NCBI GenBank assembly: GCA_904066235.2
Contig: CAJFCV020000001.1
Location: forward strand, 6,572,001-6,636,000
DNA length: 64,000 nucleotides
Origin: Bursaphelenchus xylophilus
Lineage: Eukaryota; Nematoda; Chromadorea; Rhabditida; Aphelenchoididae
Direction of reading: 5' to 3'
The position numbers and the translations under genes are program-made. The notes below the pieces were generated by a model. It was given only the letters and a program-made list of their open reading frames with translations. It was not told where the DNA came from and searched no databases. Shown one piece after another: positions 38,401-48,799 of this stretch. Within the stretch, counting starts at the first letter, position 1. The number at the start of each line of letters is the position of its first letter.

Positions 38401-39421
38401 TATAATAAACCAACTCTTCCGTTTTCTGATTTTATTCTCTTCGTTTTTGGCTCCAGAATTTCGGAATCATTGAATACAGTCGGAATGAATGTCTTAAACT
38501 CTTCCAGCAGATCCTGATCGTTTCTGAACAACTGTACAACCTTGTTGTAAAGGTCATGTTTATCATCACCCTGGAAAAATTAAATTCTTAATAATCCAAA
38601 CTCACGTCATTTCTGATACTGTTCTGATAATTTGTGAGGAAGACCAAGAACTGTTGATAAACATCAGGCTGATTGCTGTATCTCTCCTAAACATATAAGA
38701 TTTTCACTTACCAATTAAAATTCAGCTTACTTTAATTTTGTTGAGAACAGAAACAGCCTGATCTAATGTATCTTCACAATTCATGGAAATATCTTGAACG
38801 TTGACTTTAAGAGGTGCCAGCTTGCCATTAGGTTCATTTGCTAAATTAACGTCTTTTTGGTTTTCGCCATTCCGAAAGCCAGTTTCGTTGCCTAGGAGAA
38901 GATTAAAATTCAAATAAAAGATTTTACTTTGACCGCCCATGGGTAAGTTGGTGACTCCAGTTGGCTCAATTATCCTCAACATATTCCCATGAACTTGAAC
39001 CTCATATCCACTAGGAAGAAACGTGTTAAACCCTGTTATTAAATTAGGATGGTCAACAAAAAGTTGGCTGACTCTTCGTATTACACCTTGGGTGTCAATA
39101 CTGAAAAAAAACAACAAATAAGAGAAATTAAACGCAAACTCACTCCTGAGATTTGAAGTCTTTCATTACTTCAAGGAAATTACTATACACTTCAGGGTTG
39201 TCGGAAAATTGCTGCCTGACCTGTTCCAGGTACTGTAACGCATCGTCCACCATTAGTGGCTAAAATAAGCACAATATAACAGCGTTCGGGAAAAACACAT
39301 TTAAAAAACATAAAACTATTCGTACTCTATTTCTTGACGGAGGGAAGTTACCAGCGTTTTTCTTATTTTCGGCATCAGAATCAAGAATACTTCCTTTTAG
39401 ATCCGGCCGATTACCATCCAT
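35456..39421 (-). CDS. sin-3: SIN3 transcriptional corepressor
   Basis: Scaffold of the SIN3-HDAC complex. The N-terminus is uncertain; the first ATG in the open frame is at 39421 ([10 protein letters not shown]). PAH domain 1 spans [20 protein letters not shown] through [16 protein letters not shown] second PAH follows ([16 protein letters not shown], then [20 protein letters not shown]). The HDAC-interaction region (38130-37620) contains [20 protein letters not shown] and [20 protein letters not shown]. The conserved C-terminal part includes [20 protein letters not shown] and [20 protein letters not shown]. Stop at 35456. Two PAH domains rather than four in mammals; the nematode protein is also reduced. 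Confidence 0.9.
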
Positions 39422-39908
39422 AATATTGTCCAAAAAATCAGCACATGCAGCGCATACTTTCTTTGGTATCAACGTCAAAGAAAATACTTTCAGGTCCTTT
39501 GATAATAAAAGGTCTCAATCGGAAATAAAGCGAAATTAATCTGTTTCGAAGCGCAAACATTTTGCTCAGCCTTGTTTGGCATAACGCATTTCCATGAAAG
39601 CCTATCCAGAGGCAGCGGTGGAAACGGCCTCTTTTTTCAGATTTTAGATCGGGAAAAATCAGGCCCGTTTCAAAATTTTGAAGGCTCGGCCCGGCCCGGT
39701 AAAAACCCCTGGGGTGATCAGCGGGCCGGCCGGGCTCATTAACAAATTTGGAAACGGCTTCCGTTGGCGGGCTCCGAAAAAACGTGAGACTGCTTTATTT
39801 TTCGTTCTTCCATGCAAAAGTCCAATTTTTTCTGCGCGGAATAACTAACTTTACTTTTCCGACGTCTTGTGTAACATATTATTAAAATATACCGTTTTTA
39901 GCCGCATT
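39422..39908. promoter_or_regulatory. Divergent promoter region, sin-3 / eIF3e, with GC-rich repeat fragment
   Basis: The region holds both 5' ends. Positions 39610-39780 are unusually GC-rich (GGCTCGGCCCGGCCCGG; GCGGGCCGGCCGGGCTC) and recall the hAT MITE at 28012. This is probably a transposon fragment. No complete terminal repeats found. Confidence 0.4.
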
Positions 39909-41755
39909 ATGTCTCAGTATGATTTGACTCAAAAGATTGCACCTTTCTTCGATCTTCATTTAGTTATTCCGTTGTTGGAGTTTATTGGTCCACGAGAGGT
40001 AAGGGATTTTTTCAATCATCTTATTTTTAGATTTACGATGTTGAGTCTTTGGTTGATATGCATAGGAATGTTTTGCTGAGGACCAACATGGTGGACTCGG
40101 TCATTGAGACTTATCCAGCTAATCAAGTTCCTGTCGAGCTTACAAAACGTCGTGACAAGATCCTGGCGGATCTAGAGGTCTTAAAGGCTCAGGCGGATCC
40201 CGTTGTCGAAATTTTGGAACAAGACGATGTGAAAGAGTTAATGGAGGCAGCGAGAGATCGTGAAGGCAATAGTCGAGTTTTGGAATATATGCAGTCGAAA
40301 TATAATGCATGTTTATTTTATCTAAACAATGTATTATTTTAGTTCCAAGACGAAATGTTGGATATTCTCTACAAATATGCCAAATTCCAATATGAATGTG
40401 GTAATTATGCTGCTGCATCCATATGTCTTTATTATTACCGCAATTTGGTTCCCCAGAACGATCCAAATTATTTGAACGCGCTTTATGGAAAGTTAGCTTC
40501 AGAAATTTTATGTCAGGAATGGGCTCATGCCAAAGATGATCTGTCCAAACTTCGTGCTTACGTTGACTCAGATCCCTTTGACTCGGAACAAGAACTTCTG
40601 CAACACCGTGCCTGGCTTCTCCATTGGTCTTTGTTTGTCTACTTTAACTTCCCCAAAGGCCGTGATGAAATTATCGAGATGTTCTTAAACCAACAGACTT
40701 ATTTAAGCACCATTCAGATCATCTGCCCTCATCTTCTCCGTTACGTGGCTGTAGCAGTGGTTGCCAGTAAAAACAAACAAAAGAATAGTTTAAAGGATTT
40801 GATAAAAGTTATCGACGTTGTAAGTAAAAAATTATGTACAGGGTGGACCACTCGAAACTTCCAACCTTGTTTCATGCATTTCTCCGCCAATAATGCACCA
40901 ATTTCTATAAAATTTACATCAAATTGAAGCTAAGACATCCCATTTCTTGGCGGGGTCTACTTTCACGGAGGCCCCCATACGGATCCTGACGTTTTCATTC
41001 CAAATTTTGGAGCCCGAAATCGGTGAAATTCTGCAATGATTTTTTGGTTTTCCTGCTATAAAAGGATGCTAAATTAGCTGAAAAATTTTAGAAATCATTT
41101 ACGGGTGCCTCCGTGAATGTAGGCCCGTCATTCTTGGTGGACAAGAAAAGGGTTTCACAGCTTCAGTTTGATATAAATTTTATAGAAATTGGTGGAGAAA
41201 CAAAATAAGGTTGGATGTTTCGAGTGTCCCACCCTGTGGTAAAAGTTCTGCAGATTGGCAACCACATATATTTTATCGTTTTAGGAACGAAGAAATTATC
41301 AAGACCCTGTAACTGACTTCTTGTCCTGTTTGTATCTTGATTATGACTTTGAAGCCGCTCAAACAAAGCTGAGAGAATGTGAAGCTGTTCTCTCGAATGA
41401 TTTCTTCTTGACTGGATGTTTGGATGACTTCAGAGAGAGCGCCCGGTTGTTGGTATTTGAAATGTTCTGTCGGATCCATCAATGTATTAGTCTTGAGATG
41501 TTGGCGGCTCGTTTAAATATGGATCAGACAGAAGCTGAGCGTTGGATTGTGGATCTGATCAGAAATTATCGGATTGAGGGTGCCAAGATTGACTCCCAGT
41601 CAGGACAAGTTGTCATGGGAGCTAAGTCCACTAGCATTCATGAGCAGGTCATGGAAAACACGAAGAGATTGACCTTCCGTTCACAACAAGTGGCCCTGCA
41701 ACTGCAGAAATTGAAACTGGACAAGAAGGCTGGTCTTCTGACTAAGATCAATTAA
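39909..41755 (+). CDS. eif-3.E: Eukaryotic translation initiation factor 3 subunit E (INT6)
   Basis: PCI-domain subunit of eIF3. Four exons. The N-terminus [19 protein letters not shown] matches the family. The middle has [19 protein letters not shown] and [20 protein letters not shown]. The PCI region has [40 protein letters not shown] and [20 protein letters not shown]. The protein ends LLTKIN at 41755. The intron after SKYN seems to begin GCATGT and end ATTTTAG, a GC-AG intron, because the alternative GT donor breaks the frame. The last intron (40820-41284) hosts a MITE. Confidence 0.97.
40839..41236. mobile_element. Foldback MITE, 398 bp, in an eIF3e intron
   Basis: Arms of about 110 bp. 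The left end CAGGGTGGACCACTCGAAAC is repeated inverted at the right end (GTTTCGAGTGTCCCACCCTG). TA flanks the left end, and the right flank is TG. The CAGGGTG ends resemble mariner-like elements. It makes up most of a 465-bp intron in a gene whose other introns are under 50 nt. Confidence 0.8.
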
Positions 41756-41983
41756 ACTATTGTTGTTTGTTTATTTTGAAGATAAATCGTTGTGTTGGAA
41801 TGACCATGCGCGTTGTTTAGCCGAGCGGTTCAATGAAGCGATATACTACCCTAAATTATCGTTATAATAACTCTTCGCGTCAAAATCTTTTGACAGAAAA
41901 TTTTGGATAAACCAATTTTTTGTGTTCTAATAATTATTATTTTCAGTTTCGTAATAAAACTAACGAAACTGAATATTTTTGGC

Positions 41984-44900
41984 ATGAGACAGCGCAAAAG
42001 AAGTGTTAGAGGGAATACCTGGAAACTCGCCTCAGAAGAGATAAATCTCAAGGCCGTATTAGCGTCAAACATCTCACTTTTGGTAGGTTTTATACTTACT
42101 GTGATATGTTTTCAGATGTCTAAAATAAAGCCGGACCTTTTGTTTGGCCCCATATTCATGAAAGAAATGGAAAAGAGAGGAAAACGCGAATTGTATGACA
42201 AATTTGTGTACTGTAGCGCTCAATTGAAAAGGAAAATAGAAGGATTTAGACTGGGTCGGCTTTTAAATGAGACAACGAAGAAGGAGATCAATATGTAAGT
42301 GTATCTTGTACTTCTCCTTACCTTACAAGGGATCGGCAAAACCGTGCATCCTGGTTTTTTTGAGACATATACTGCCCGACAATTAAAAGTGAAGTCTCGA
42401 TTCTGAGCCCGGTATTGCCCTGAGGCACAAGGTGTTCCCCCAGGCCTCTTCGGTACCCTACACCGATACAGAGTGCCAATTTTCATACATGTGCACTTTA
42501 AACGCACTGTGCAACGGGCGATTGAAAAATTTTTGGGCGACAATTAAAAGTGAAGTTTTTACTTTTTGGACTTACCTGACCTTTTGAGGGATCTGTTGGG
42601 ACGGAAACCGTGCAGAGACATAGTCAAGGTTACAGTGAAGAGCCCTAGACACAATTTACGAAAATTGTCCAAATTTTATGGTACCATTTCCCGGCATCAA
42701 GACGCGGGGTTTAGGTGCCACAAAACGGGGCCTTTAGGCACTATTTGTTGTAAGACTGGTAATTTTATGATGCTGAATACATTTTCTGACTAACTTCATA
42801 CAAATAATGCTGCGAGTTTGTCAAATTTTGGCCCGCTTCAAAGCGTGCTTATCGACAACGGTACTAGTCAAGGAGAATATCGATGCAATTTCGAAAGATG
42901 AGATGCAGAATCAGCGCGAATTTTGTCTTGTACTTTTCGATCACCCTCTTAGCAGCTAAAAACAGCGTTGTTTACTTGGAAGTGCGTACTTACCCCGTTT
43001 TTACCATACACTTAACTTGGTATATAAGCATTTTTCGCATAACTCGATGCAGCGAAATTGAAATTAATGATGTTGTTTTTGACTAATTTATATCCAGAAA
43101 AATCATGTGATGGGGTTTTGGGCCATTAAAACCCAAACCATGGCGTTACACTTCGGTTATGGACGGTAAATTTCAGCAACTTTAGGAAACCGTTGTGATA
43201 CCCGCTATTTTTGTCTCTAAAAGGAGCGATAACATAAAAAGTAAAGTTTTTAGGAAAGAAGGATATCTATCCACCCCGATCCTACTATCAAACCGAGAGG
43301 GGTACTGTTTCCTGCTACAGTATAAGTCAAAATAGGCACCTAGCCGTTATCCATATCAACAAGAACGCTTTGAAGCGCACCAAAACTTGACATACTCGCA
43401 GCATTATTTGGACAAACAATGCCACAAGATGCACTCAGCATCATAAAATTACCAGTCTTACAACAAATAGTGCCTAAAGGCCCCGTTTTGTGGCACCTAA
43501 ACCCCGCGTCTTGATGCCGGGAAATGGTACCATAAAATTTGGACAATTTTCGTAAATTGTGTCTAGGGCTCTTCACTGTAACCTTGACTATGTCTCTGCA
43601 CGGTTTCCGTCCCAACAGATCCCTCAAAAGGTCAGGTAAGTCCAAAAAGTAAAAACTTCACTTTTAATTGTCGCCCAAAAATTTTTCAATCGCCCGTTGC
43701 ACAGTGCGTTTAAAGTGCACATGTCTGAAAATTGGTACTCTGTATCGGCGTAGGGTACCGAAGAGGCCTGGGGGAACACCTTGTGCCTCAGGGCAATATC
43801 GGGCTCAGAATCGAGACTTCACTTTTAATTGTCGGGCAGTATACACCATTTGAAAGAGCGTAAAACACTGGTCTAGGATCACATTTTATTAGCTGCTATT
43901 TTTGCTCTACGCCTCAGCTAGCGATCACTCCTTAGTTCTAGGCTTATCTCACCCTTTTTCCGAGGAAACAAATGCGGACGGTTTACATTAAACTTCCACA
44001 CCGAATAAGGTCTGGAAGTAGGATTTGACTCTCATATAGATATTGGTGGTATAATGGAAGTCGTATTTTTAAGAAAAAGGGAGATTTTTTTAAATTCTTT
44101 CGAATTTGTAGTCCTTGCCCTTTAAGTGGGTATCTTTTATGGCTGAAACTTTCAACGGCTTCCACATTTTTAAAGGTAAGCCAGGTAACGGAAAGTACGT
44201 GAAACTTGAGTCTGAAAACGGTTTACATGTTTTCTACCTCCTATTTTGCCTTGCTCGCTGGCTAGGGCATAGAAGAAAAAAAGCTGCTAATAAAAGATGA
44301 TCCTAGACCAGTTTTTTACGCTCTGTCAAATGGGGAAAAAACCGGGGTGCGCGGTTTTGCCGATCCCTTGTTAGTCCTGTTTCAGGATTTCTTTTGGACA
44401 GATGCGGTACTTCCTGTTTAAGGCACTCAAAGTTGTGCTCCATGGTTATTTATTAACAGAAGAAGAATGTAAAATGATTGCCACGACTTCGTCGTGTATA
44501 TTATTGGCAAATCCATTTAACCTAAAGGAGGCTGAAACAGCACTGTTTAAGATTCAAATCCGTTTCTTCGATTCGCTACCAAAGAAATGCAGGTTCAGTC
44601 TGAGGAAACGATTAATTACATTAATTTTCTCATGGCTGTGGATGTTGACGAGGTACTTTAAAATTGCAGAATTCAATTTTCTAGAAAAGTTTTTGTTTTC
44701 TCGAAGAACACTTTCAATCAGAATGCTCTTTATCGACACGATGAATGGAGAAGGCAAAGATTGGATGCCCTGAAGGAAAGGAGTGCGTTTGAAGTGACTG
44801 GTGAAACTACGGATAGGAAACTACAGTAAGCCTATGGTGGAGATGAAAATTGTTTTTAGTATTATTCCAAAATCTGGAGGCTGTAGGCCGATTGTTTCCG

Positions 44901-46203
44901 GATTCACGACAGCTGAGAAAGAGAACATGGCCTTGATCAGGACGGTTTTGGAGACTTTGTGCAACAGCAGGAGTTCTATCCGAGTAAAAAGTAATCATGT
45001 ATCTACCATTTCTATCCTTTTTTGTTTAAAGATTTCAAGGAGTTCTTCACCAAGTACCGAGAGTTCTCATCCAAATGGGCATCAGCCAAGCTTTATTACT
45101 CCACTGGTGATATCTCCGATTGTTTTGGATCTGTGGATACAACCAAGTTGAACATGGGATTACAATCTATATTGTTCCCTGAAAAGTAAGTTTTATGGGG
45201 ATGGAGCTAATCTTTTAGAAAGTTTATCGTGGCTAAAGGACAGCTAATTAACTCAAGAAGACGAGTTATTTACAGAGCTGGGATCAGTCTAGCCGGCTTA
45301 CAGAGGACTATGCAAAAACTTGGAGCTCGGGTTGTTTATACCAAGGTAGGTGTCCTATCTTCATTTTTATGGAACCTCATTTTTTAGTCGATTAGCACAA
45401 GATTTATCTACGATTTCATTCAAAGTGACACTTTCAACCTCACATTTACATTTCAAAAGCGGGTGTTTAAATTCAAAGATGGACTATTACAAGGTCATCC
45501 ATTGTCTCCCATTTTAACAGAGTTTTGGCTACTTTTACAAGAAAGGGAACTGACTTGTCTGATGTCGGATAAAATCCTGATCCAGAGATATGTGGATGAT
45601 TACTTCCTGGCCAGCACAAACAAACTTAACATCGTTAAAGTAGGAGTTTTTTTACAGTAATCTATGTTCCTAGTGCTTGCAATTCTTGACAACAAAGGGT
45701 TCCTTGAGTTGGGACAAGATAAAAGTGGACTTTGATTGCAATGAAGCCAAGGCGACATCAAAAATTTCTTGGTGCGGATTAGATTTAAATCACGATACTG
45801 GACTGGTAATACATACTGAAAACTTTAAGTATATCTTTTATAGATGTCTGTCGATTCGGAAAGATACTATGAAAAGACGGTAAAATACAAGTTCTTGCCG
45901 AATTCAAGGCAAGCGACTGCCCGATGTGAGTTCGAGAAGTCCGTCAAGTACGCTGTAAACCATTACCTGTCCGTCTTCCGCAAATGCTTAGCGGTTGTTC
46001 CTTTGGCCACTCAAGAAACCGAGGTCAACAAGTTCCTCAACTTTATTTACAATATCGTATTTGGACGGTATGTGGCCAAATACCGCCTTCAAACAAAGGA
46101 TAAAAAGACTCGGAAACTGATGAAGAAAATGATTGGAAAAGTGGCCAGATCACTCAGAAAGGATACTGCAACAGCCGGCGGGATTGGAAACAATCGAACC
46201 TAA
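41984..46203 (+). CDS. trt-1: Telomerase reverse transcriptase (TERT)
   Basis: About ten exons encode roughly 610 residues, close to short nematode TERT and far below vertebrate length. No N-terminal TEN domain is visible. FSWLWMLTR|KVFVFSKNTF aligns with the LHWLM...FFYVTETTF region before the RT domain. RT motifs in order: IIPKSGGCRPIV (motif 1/2), KLYYSTGDISDCFGSV (motif A Asp), DGLLQGHPLSPIL (B'), IQRYVDDYFLAS (motif C, two Asp), then KISWCGLDLNHDTG (motif E-like). The C-terminal exon (45844-46203) is basic and thumb-like. One intron (44655-44686) is 32 nt. The second intron (42295-44385) carries a 2-kb element. Exons 1-2 are weakly conserved and least certain. Identification of the RT core is firm. 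Confidence 0.9.
42325..44371. mobile_element. Harbinger-like composite element, about 2.05 kb, in TERT intron 2
   Basis: The outer terminal inverted repeats read CAAGGGATCGGCAAAACCG on the left and the complement on the right, flanked by TTA on both sides. Sub-terminal blocks (ACCAGTTTTTTACGCTCT) match the element at 2590-3265. A second palindromic element is inserted inside it. No transposase frame. Confidence 0.8.
42371..43840. mobile_element. Near-perfect palindromic foldback (arms about 500 bp) nested in the TERT intron element
   Basis: 42371-42869 is repeated inverted at 43343-43840. The outer 400 bp are almost identical, shown by the same 70-residue pseudo-frame (starting MDLPDLLRDLLGRKPCRD) appearing on opposite strands in each arm. 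The ends are ACTGCCCGACAATTAAAAGT. Flanks are ATAT and ATAC. High arm identity implies recent formation or ongoing conversion. Confidence 0.85.
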
Positions 46204-46748
46204 CCGACATTTGGAATGTATGTATGTATATGTGCTATAAATAAAGAGAAGTGCGACCGTAAAGTAACATTCTTAACTGAAATAAATCCATCGGACCGTG
46301 CCAGGATTGTCCGGACACCTGACCTAATTCCAAGAGTGGCATCCTTTTGAGGATGAGCGCAGAATCGGGGTTAGGGAAGGCGCCGTTTCGAAGGCTCCGA
46401 TGGAAAACAACTCAATTGCGCAATCCTTTTTTCGAATTTCGAAGAGCAAAAAAAATGAAGAAGCGCCAACTATGCAATAAAAAATCGGAGTCTTCCTTGC
46501 AAAGACCGATGGAAAACGAAAGACCTGAACAAATCAATGTAAAATTACAATTTACCATAACTTCATATAGAATCTACAGTAACCCCGAACCCGAAGAAAA
46601 CAACTCCAGAAAAGAGAGGGACTGCTGAGATCATCTTCAACTAGGCCGAATGCTCTATCCAGTCAAGAAAAACGATCTCCCCAGCATTAATCACAGGCTA
46701 GGAACCCGTAAAAAACTAGAATACCTATACAATGACATCAGAATATTA
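46204..46748. other. Convergent 3' region between TERT and nhr-23
   Basis: No exon recognised. A short open frame at 46347-46628 is lysine-rich and lacks support. AATAAA-like signals occur near 46238 and 46279 after the TERT stop. Confidence 0.5.
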
Positions 46749-48799
46749 CTAGACCGAAGTTCCCCAAAACAATTCTTTGTACAGAGGTGGCAACTCCTCG
46801 TAGAATGCCTGGTTCTGGTTCAGAAAGCGATGGAGGCATTCACTGTGTTGTCGTTTCAAATTTCCAATTTGAGATACAAAATTCCAAAGGCGTCCAAACA
46901 TGTCGCCAGTGTTCTCCTCAATGACAGCACGAGTCGAGATGTGTTGTTTCAAATGCTCCTTCAACTTTTCCACAAATTCATGTTGACAATCAGCTGATTG
47001 CATCAAAATGGCAGCACTCAGGAGAGCGACTTCTTGGTTGGTCAGGTTGAACAGTGCTAATTCTTGGAGATGGTGGATTAAACTCAATCCAAAGTTGTAA
47101 TCCATGTCATCGATGCAAGCAAAATAACTGAGAGGGAGTCGAACATCGCCGATTATGATGGTTCCATTGTTGTCCAACTCCATCAAATGAGGGGCCATAA
47201 CCACCGCCACCTCAAAGGCTACATTCTTCAAGATTTCGATTTGGGTGCTTTGGTCTATTAAAGTGAAATTGTGGATGGATTTAGCGAATTCGATGACTGA
47301 TGTGATGACTCGTGTTATTTCGTCAGCAAACATTTTCCATCCCTTTGTTCGATCCTGAAGAGAATTTTGTGGTAAATTTCCTGTTACGACATTTGCAGAA
47401 TTTGGCCAACCGCGCAACTCAGGAATTGTGAAAACCCAGGAATTCAGAGCAAATGCTTATAAATTTCTGTTCCCCTCCCTACTTTAAATTGTTGCATATT
47501 TTGAGGCATATACAAAGTGTAATCCAAAAAAAAAACAATTTACAATATAACTTCTTTTACATTTTCTTTCGAGATACCTATAGTATAGGCCGCAAAATAC
47601 ACAAGAATTTAAACCAGTGAAAACAGAAATTTATGAACCATTTGCTCTGAATTTCGGAGTCGTCACTTTCCGGAGTCCCGCAGCGGATCAAATTCCGGAG
47701 ATGTGACGACTTCAGAATTGCGCAAATTTTATTCGCCCAATGTCAAACTTACGAGATTCATGAACATCTCTTGCTTTGCAATAACCGATATGTTCTCATC
47801 ATTATCATTGCCGTTTCTATAATGCGTGTGAACATTGTCGTAAGCAGAGACGATGATGTCAACCATCCCTTCGTCGAATGTCGTTGAAACTTCGCTGTGA
47901 GGAATATCGTATTCGGTCTTATATTCAGAAACGTAGGGATCTGAGGGTGGAAGCTGACCCATTTGAACTACTGGATAACCAGGTAAGGCATTTGCTTGAT
48001 ATCTATAGGGTTCAGCGGGTGCTAGACCATGATGAGGCTGCTGAGCGTAGGCCATGGGCATGGGGGTGTTCGGTTGGGGGATCCCGTTTATACTTGAACT
48101 GGGGGGATATCCGCCTGGAGAAGAGTGATGGTACATGTCATAGGTAGGAATCGATTGGGTGGTAGAGACGGTTTGGGAGGACACATACATCTGGTTGGGA
48201 GAGTATTTGTACTCATACTGGTAGGGGACCGGTGAATTCTGGTAAACTGCTCGTTCTCGACACATCCTGGCCTAAAACATTGGATTATACATGTTGTTGC
48301 AGATAATTTGTGAAGTAAACATCGTCTCAACTCACCTCATCTTCCACCTTTTCACGCTGTTTCTTGGACATTCGGCCAAACTTGACTGCCTCTCGAGACA
48401 TCCCAAGTTCCATGCATTTCTTAAGCCGACAATATTGACATCGATTTCGGTTTACCCGATCCACAATGCAGTTCTTCTGTCGAGGGCACTGATAAGAGAC
48501 GGGAGTATTCTGACTTCTTCGGAAGAATCCCTGCAAAAAAGAGTTAGGTCAGGGGGTCAGTGGCCAACCTTGCAACCTTCACAGGTGATGACCCCATAAT
48601 GGACTCCCGATGATTTGTCTCCGCACACTTTGCAGGGGATGACTTCGATCTGGGCTGAAACAGCGACCATCAAGTTGAGAGGATGAGGGGCTAAACCAGT
48701 GGAGAGGATGTTGGTGAGGCCCCAAGGAAAAGACGGATATGTCGAGGGATGAATGATACGTGAAGGGTCAGGTGAAAGGGCAGAGTGGGAGCCAGTCGG
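46749..48799 (-). CDS. nhr-23: Nuclear hormone receptor NHR-23 (ROR/DHR3 ortholog)
   Basis: Molting-cycle transcription factor. The DNA-binding domain is diagnostic: [30 protein letters not shown] (intron inside the P-box), [20 protein letters not shown] and the C-terminal extension [21 protein letters not shown] Tyr/Pro/Gln-rich hinge follows (48265-47760). The ligand-binding domain starts after an acceptor near 47357 ([20 protein letters not shown]) and ends at 46749 with [10 protein letters not shown], the region of helix 12 in ROR receptors. The first exon shown begins at a TTCAG acceptor (about 48799) with no in-frame ATG, so at least one 5' exon lies upstream. Confidence 0.93.

Noticed and set aside
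41806..41860. A-box-like TTTAGCCGAGCGGTTC downstream of eIF3e
   Set aside because: Resembles the start of a Ser/Leu tRNA, but no B box or acceptor pairing follows.
42566..42793. Open frame MDLPDLLRDLLGRKP..., also at 43340-43645 on the other strand
   Set aside because: The same frame on both arms of a palindromic element, without start context or homology. It is repeat sequence, not a gene.
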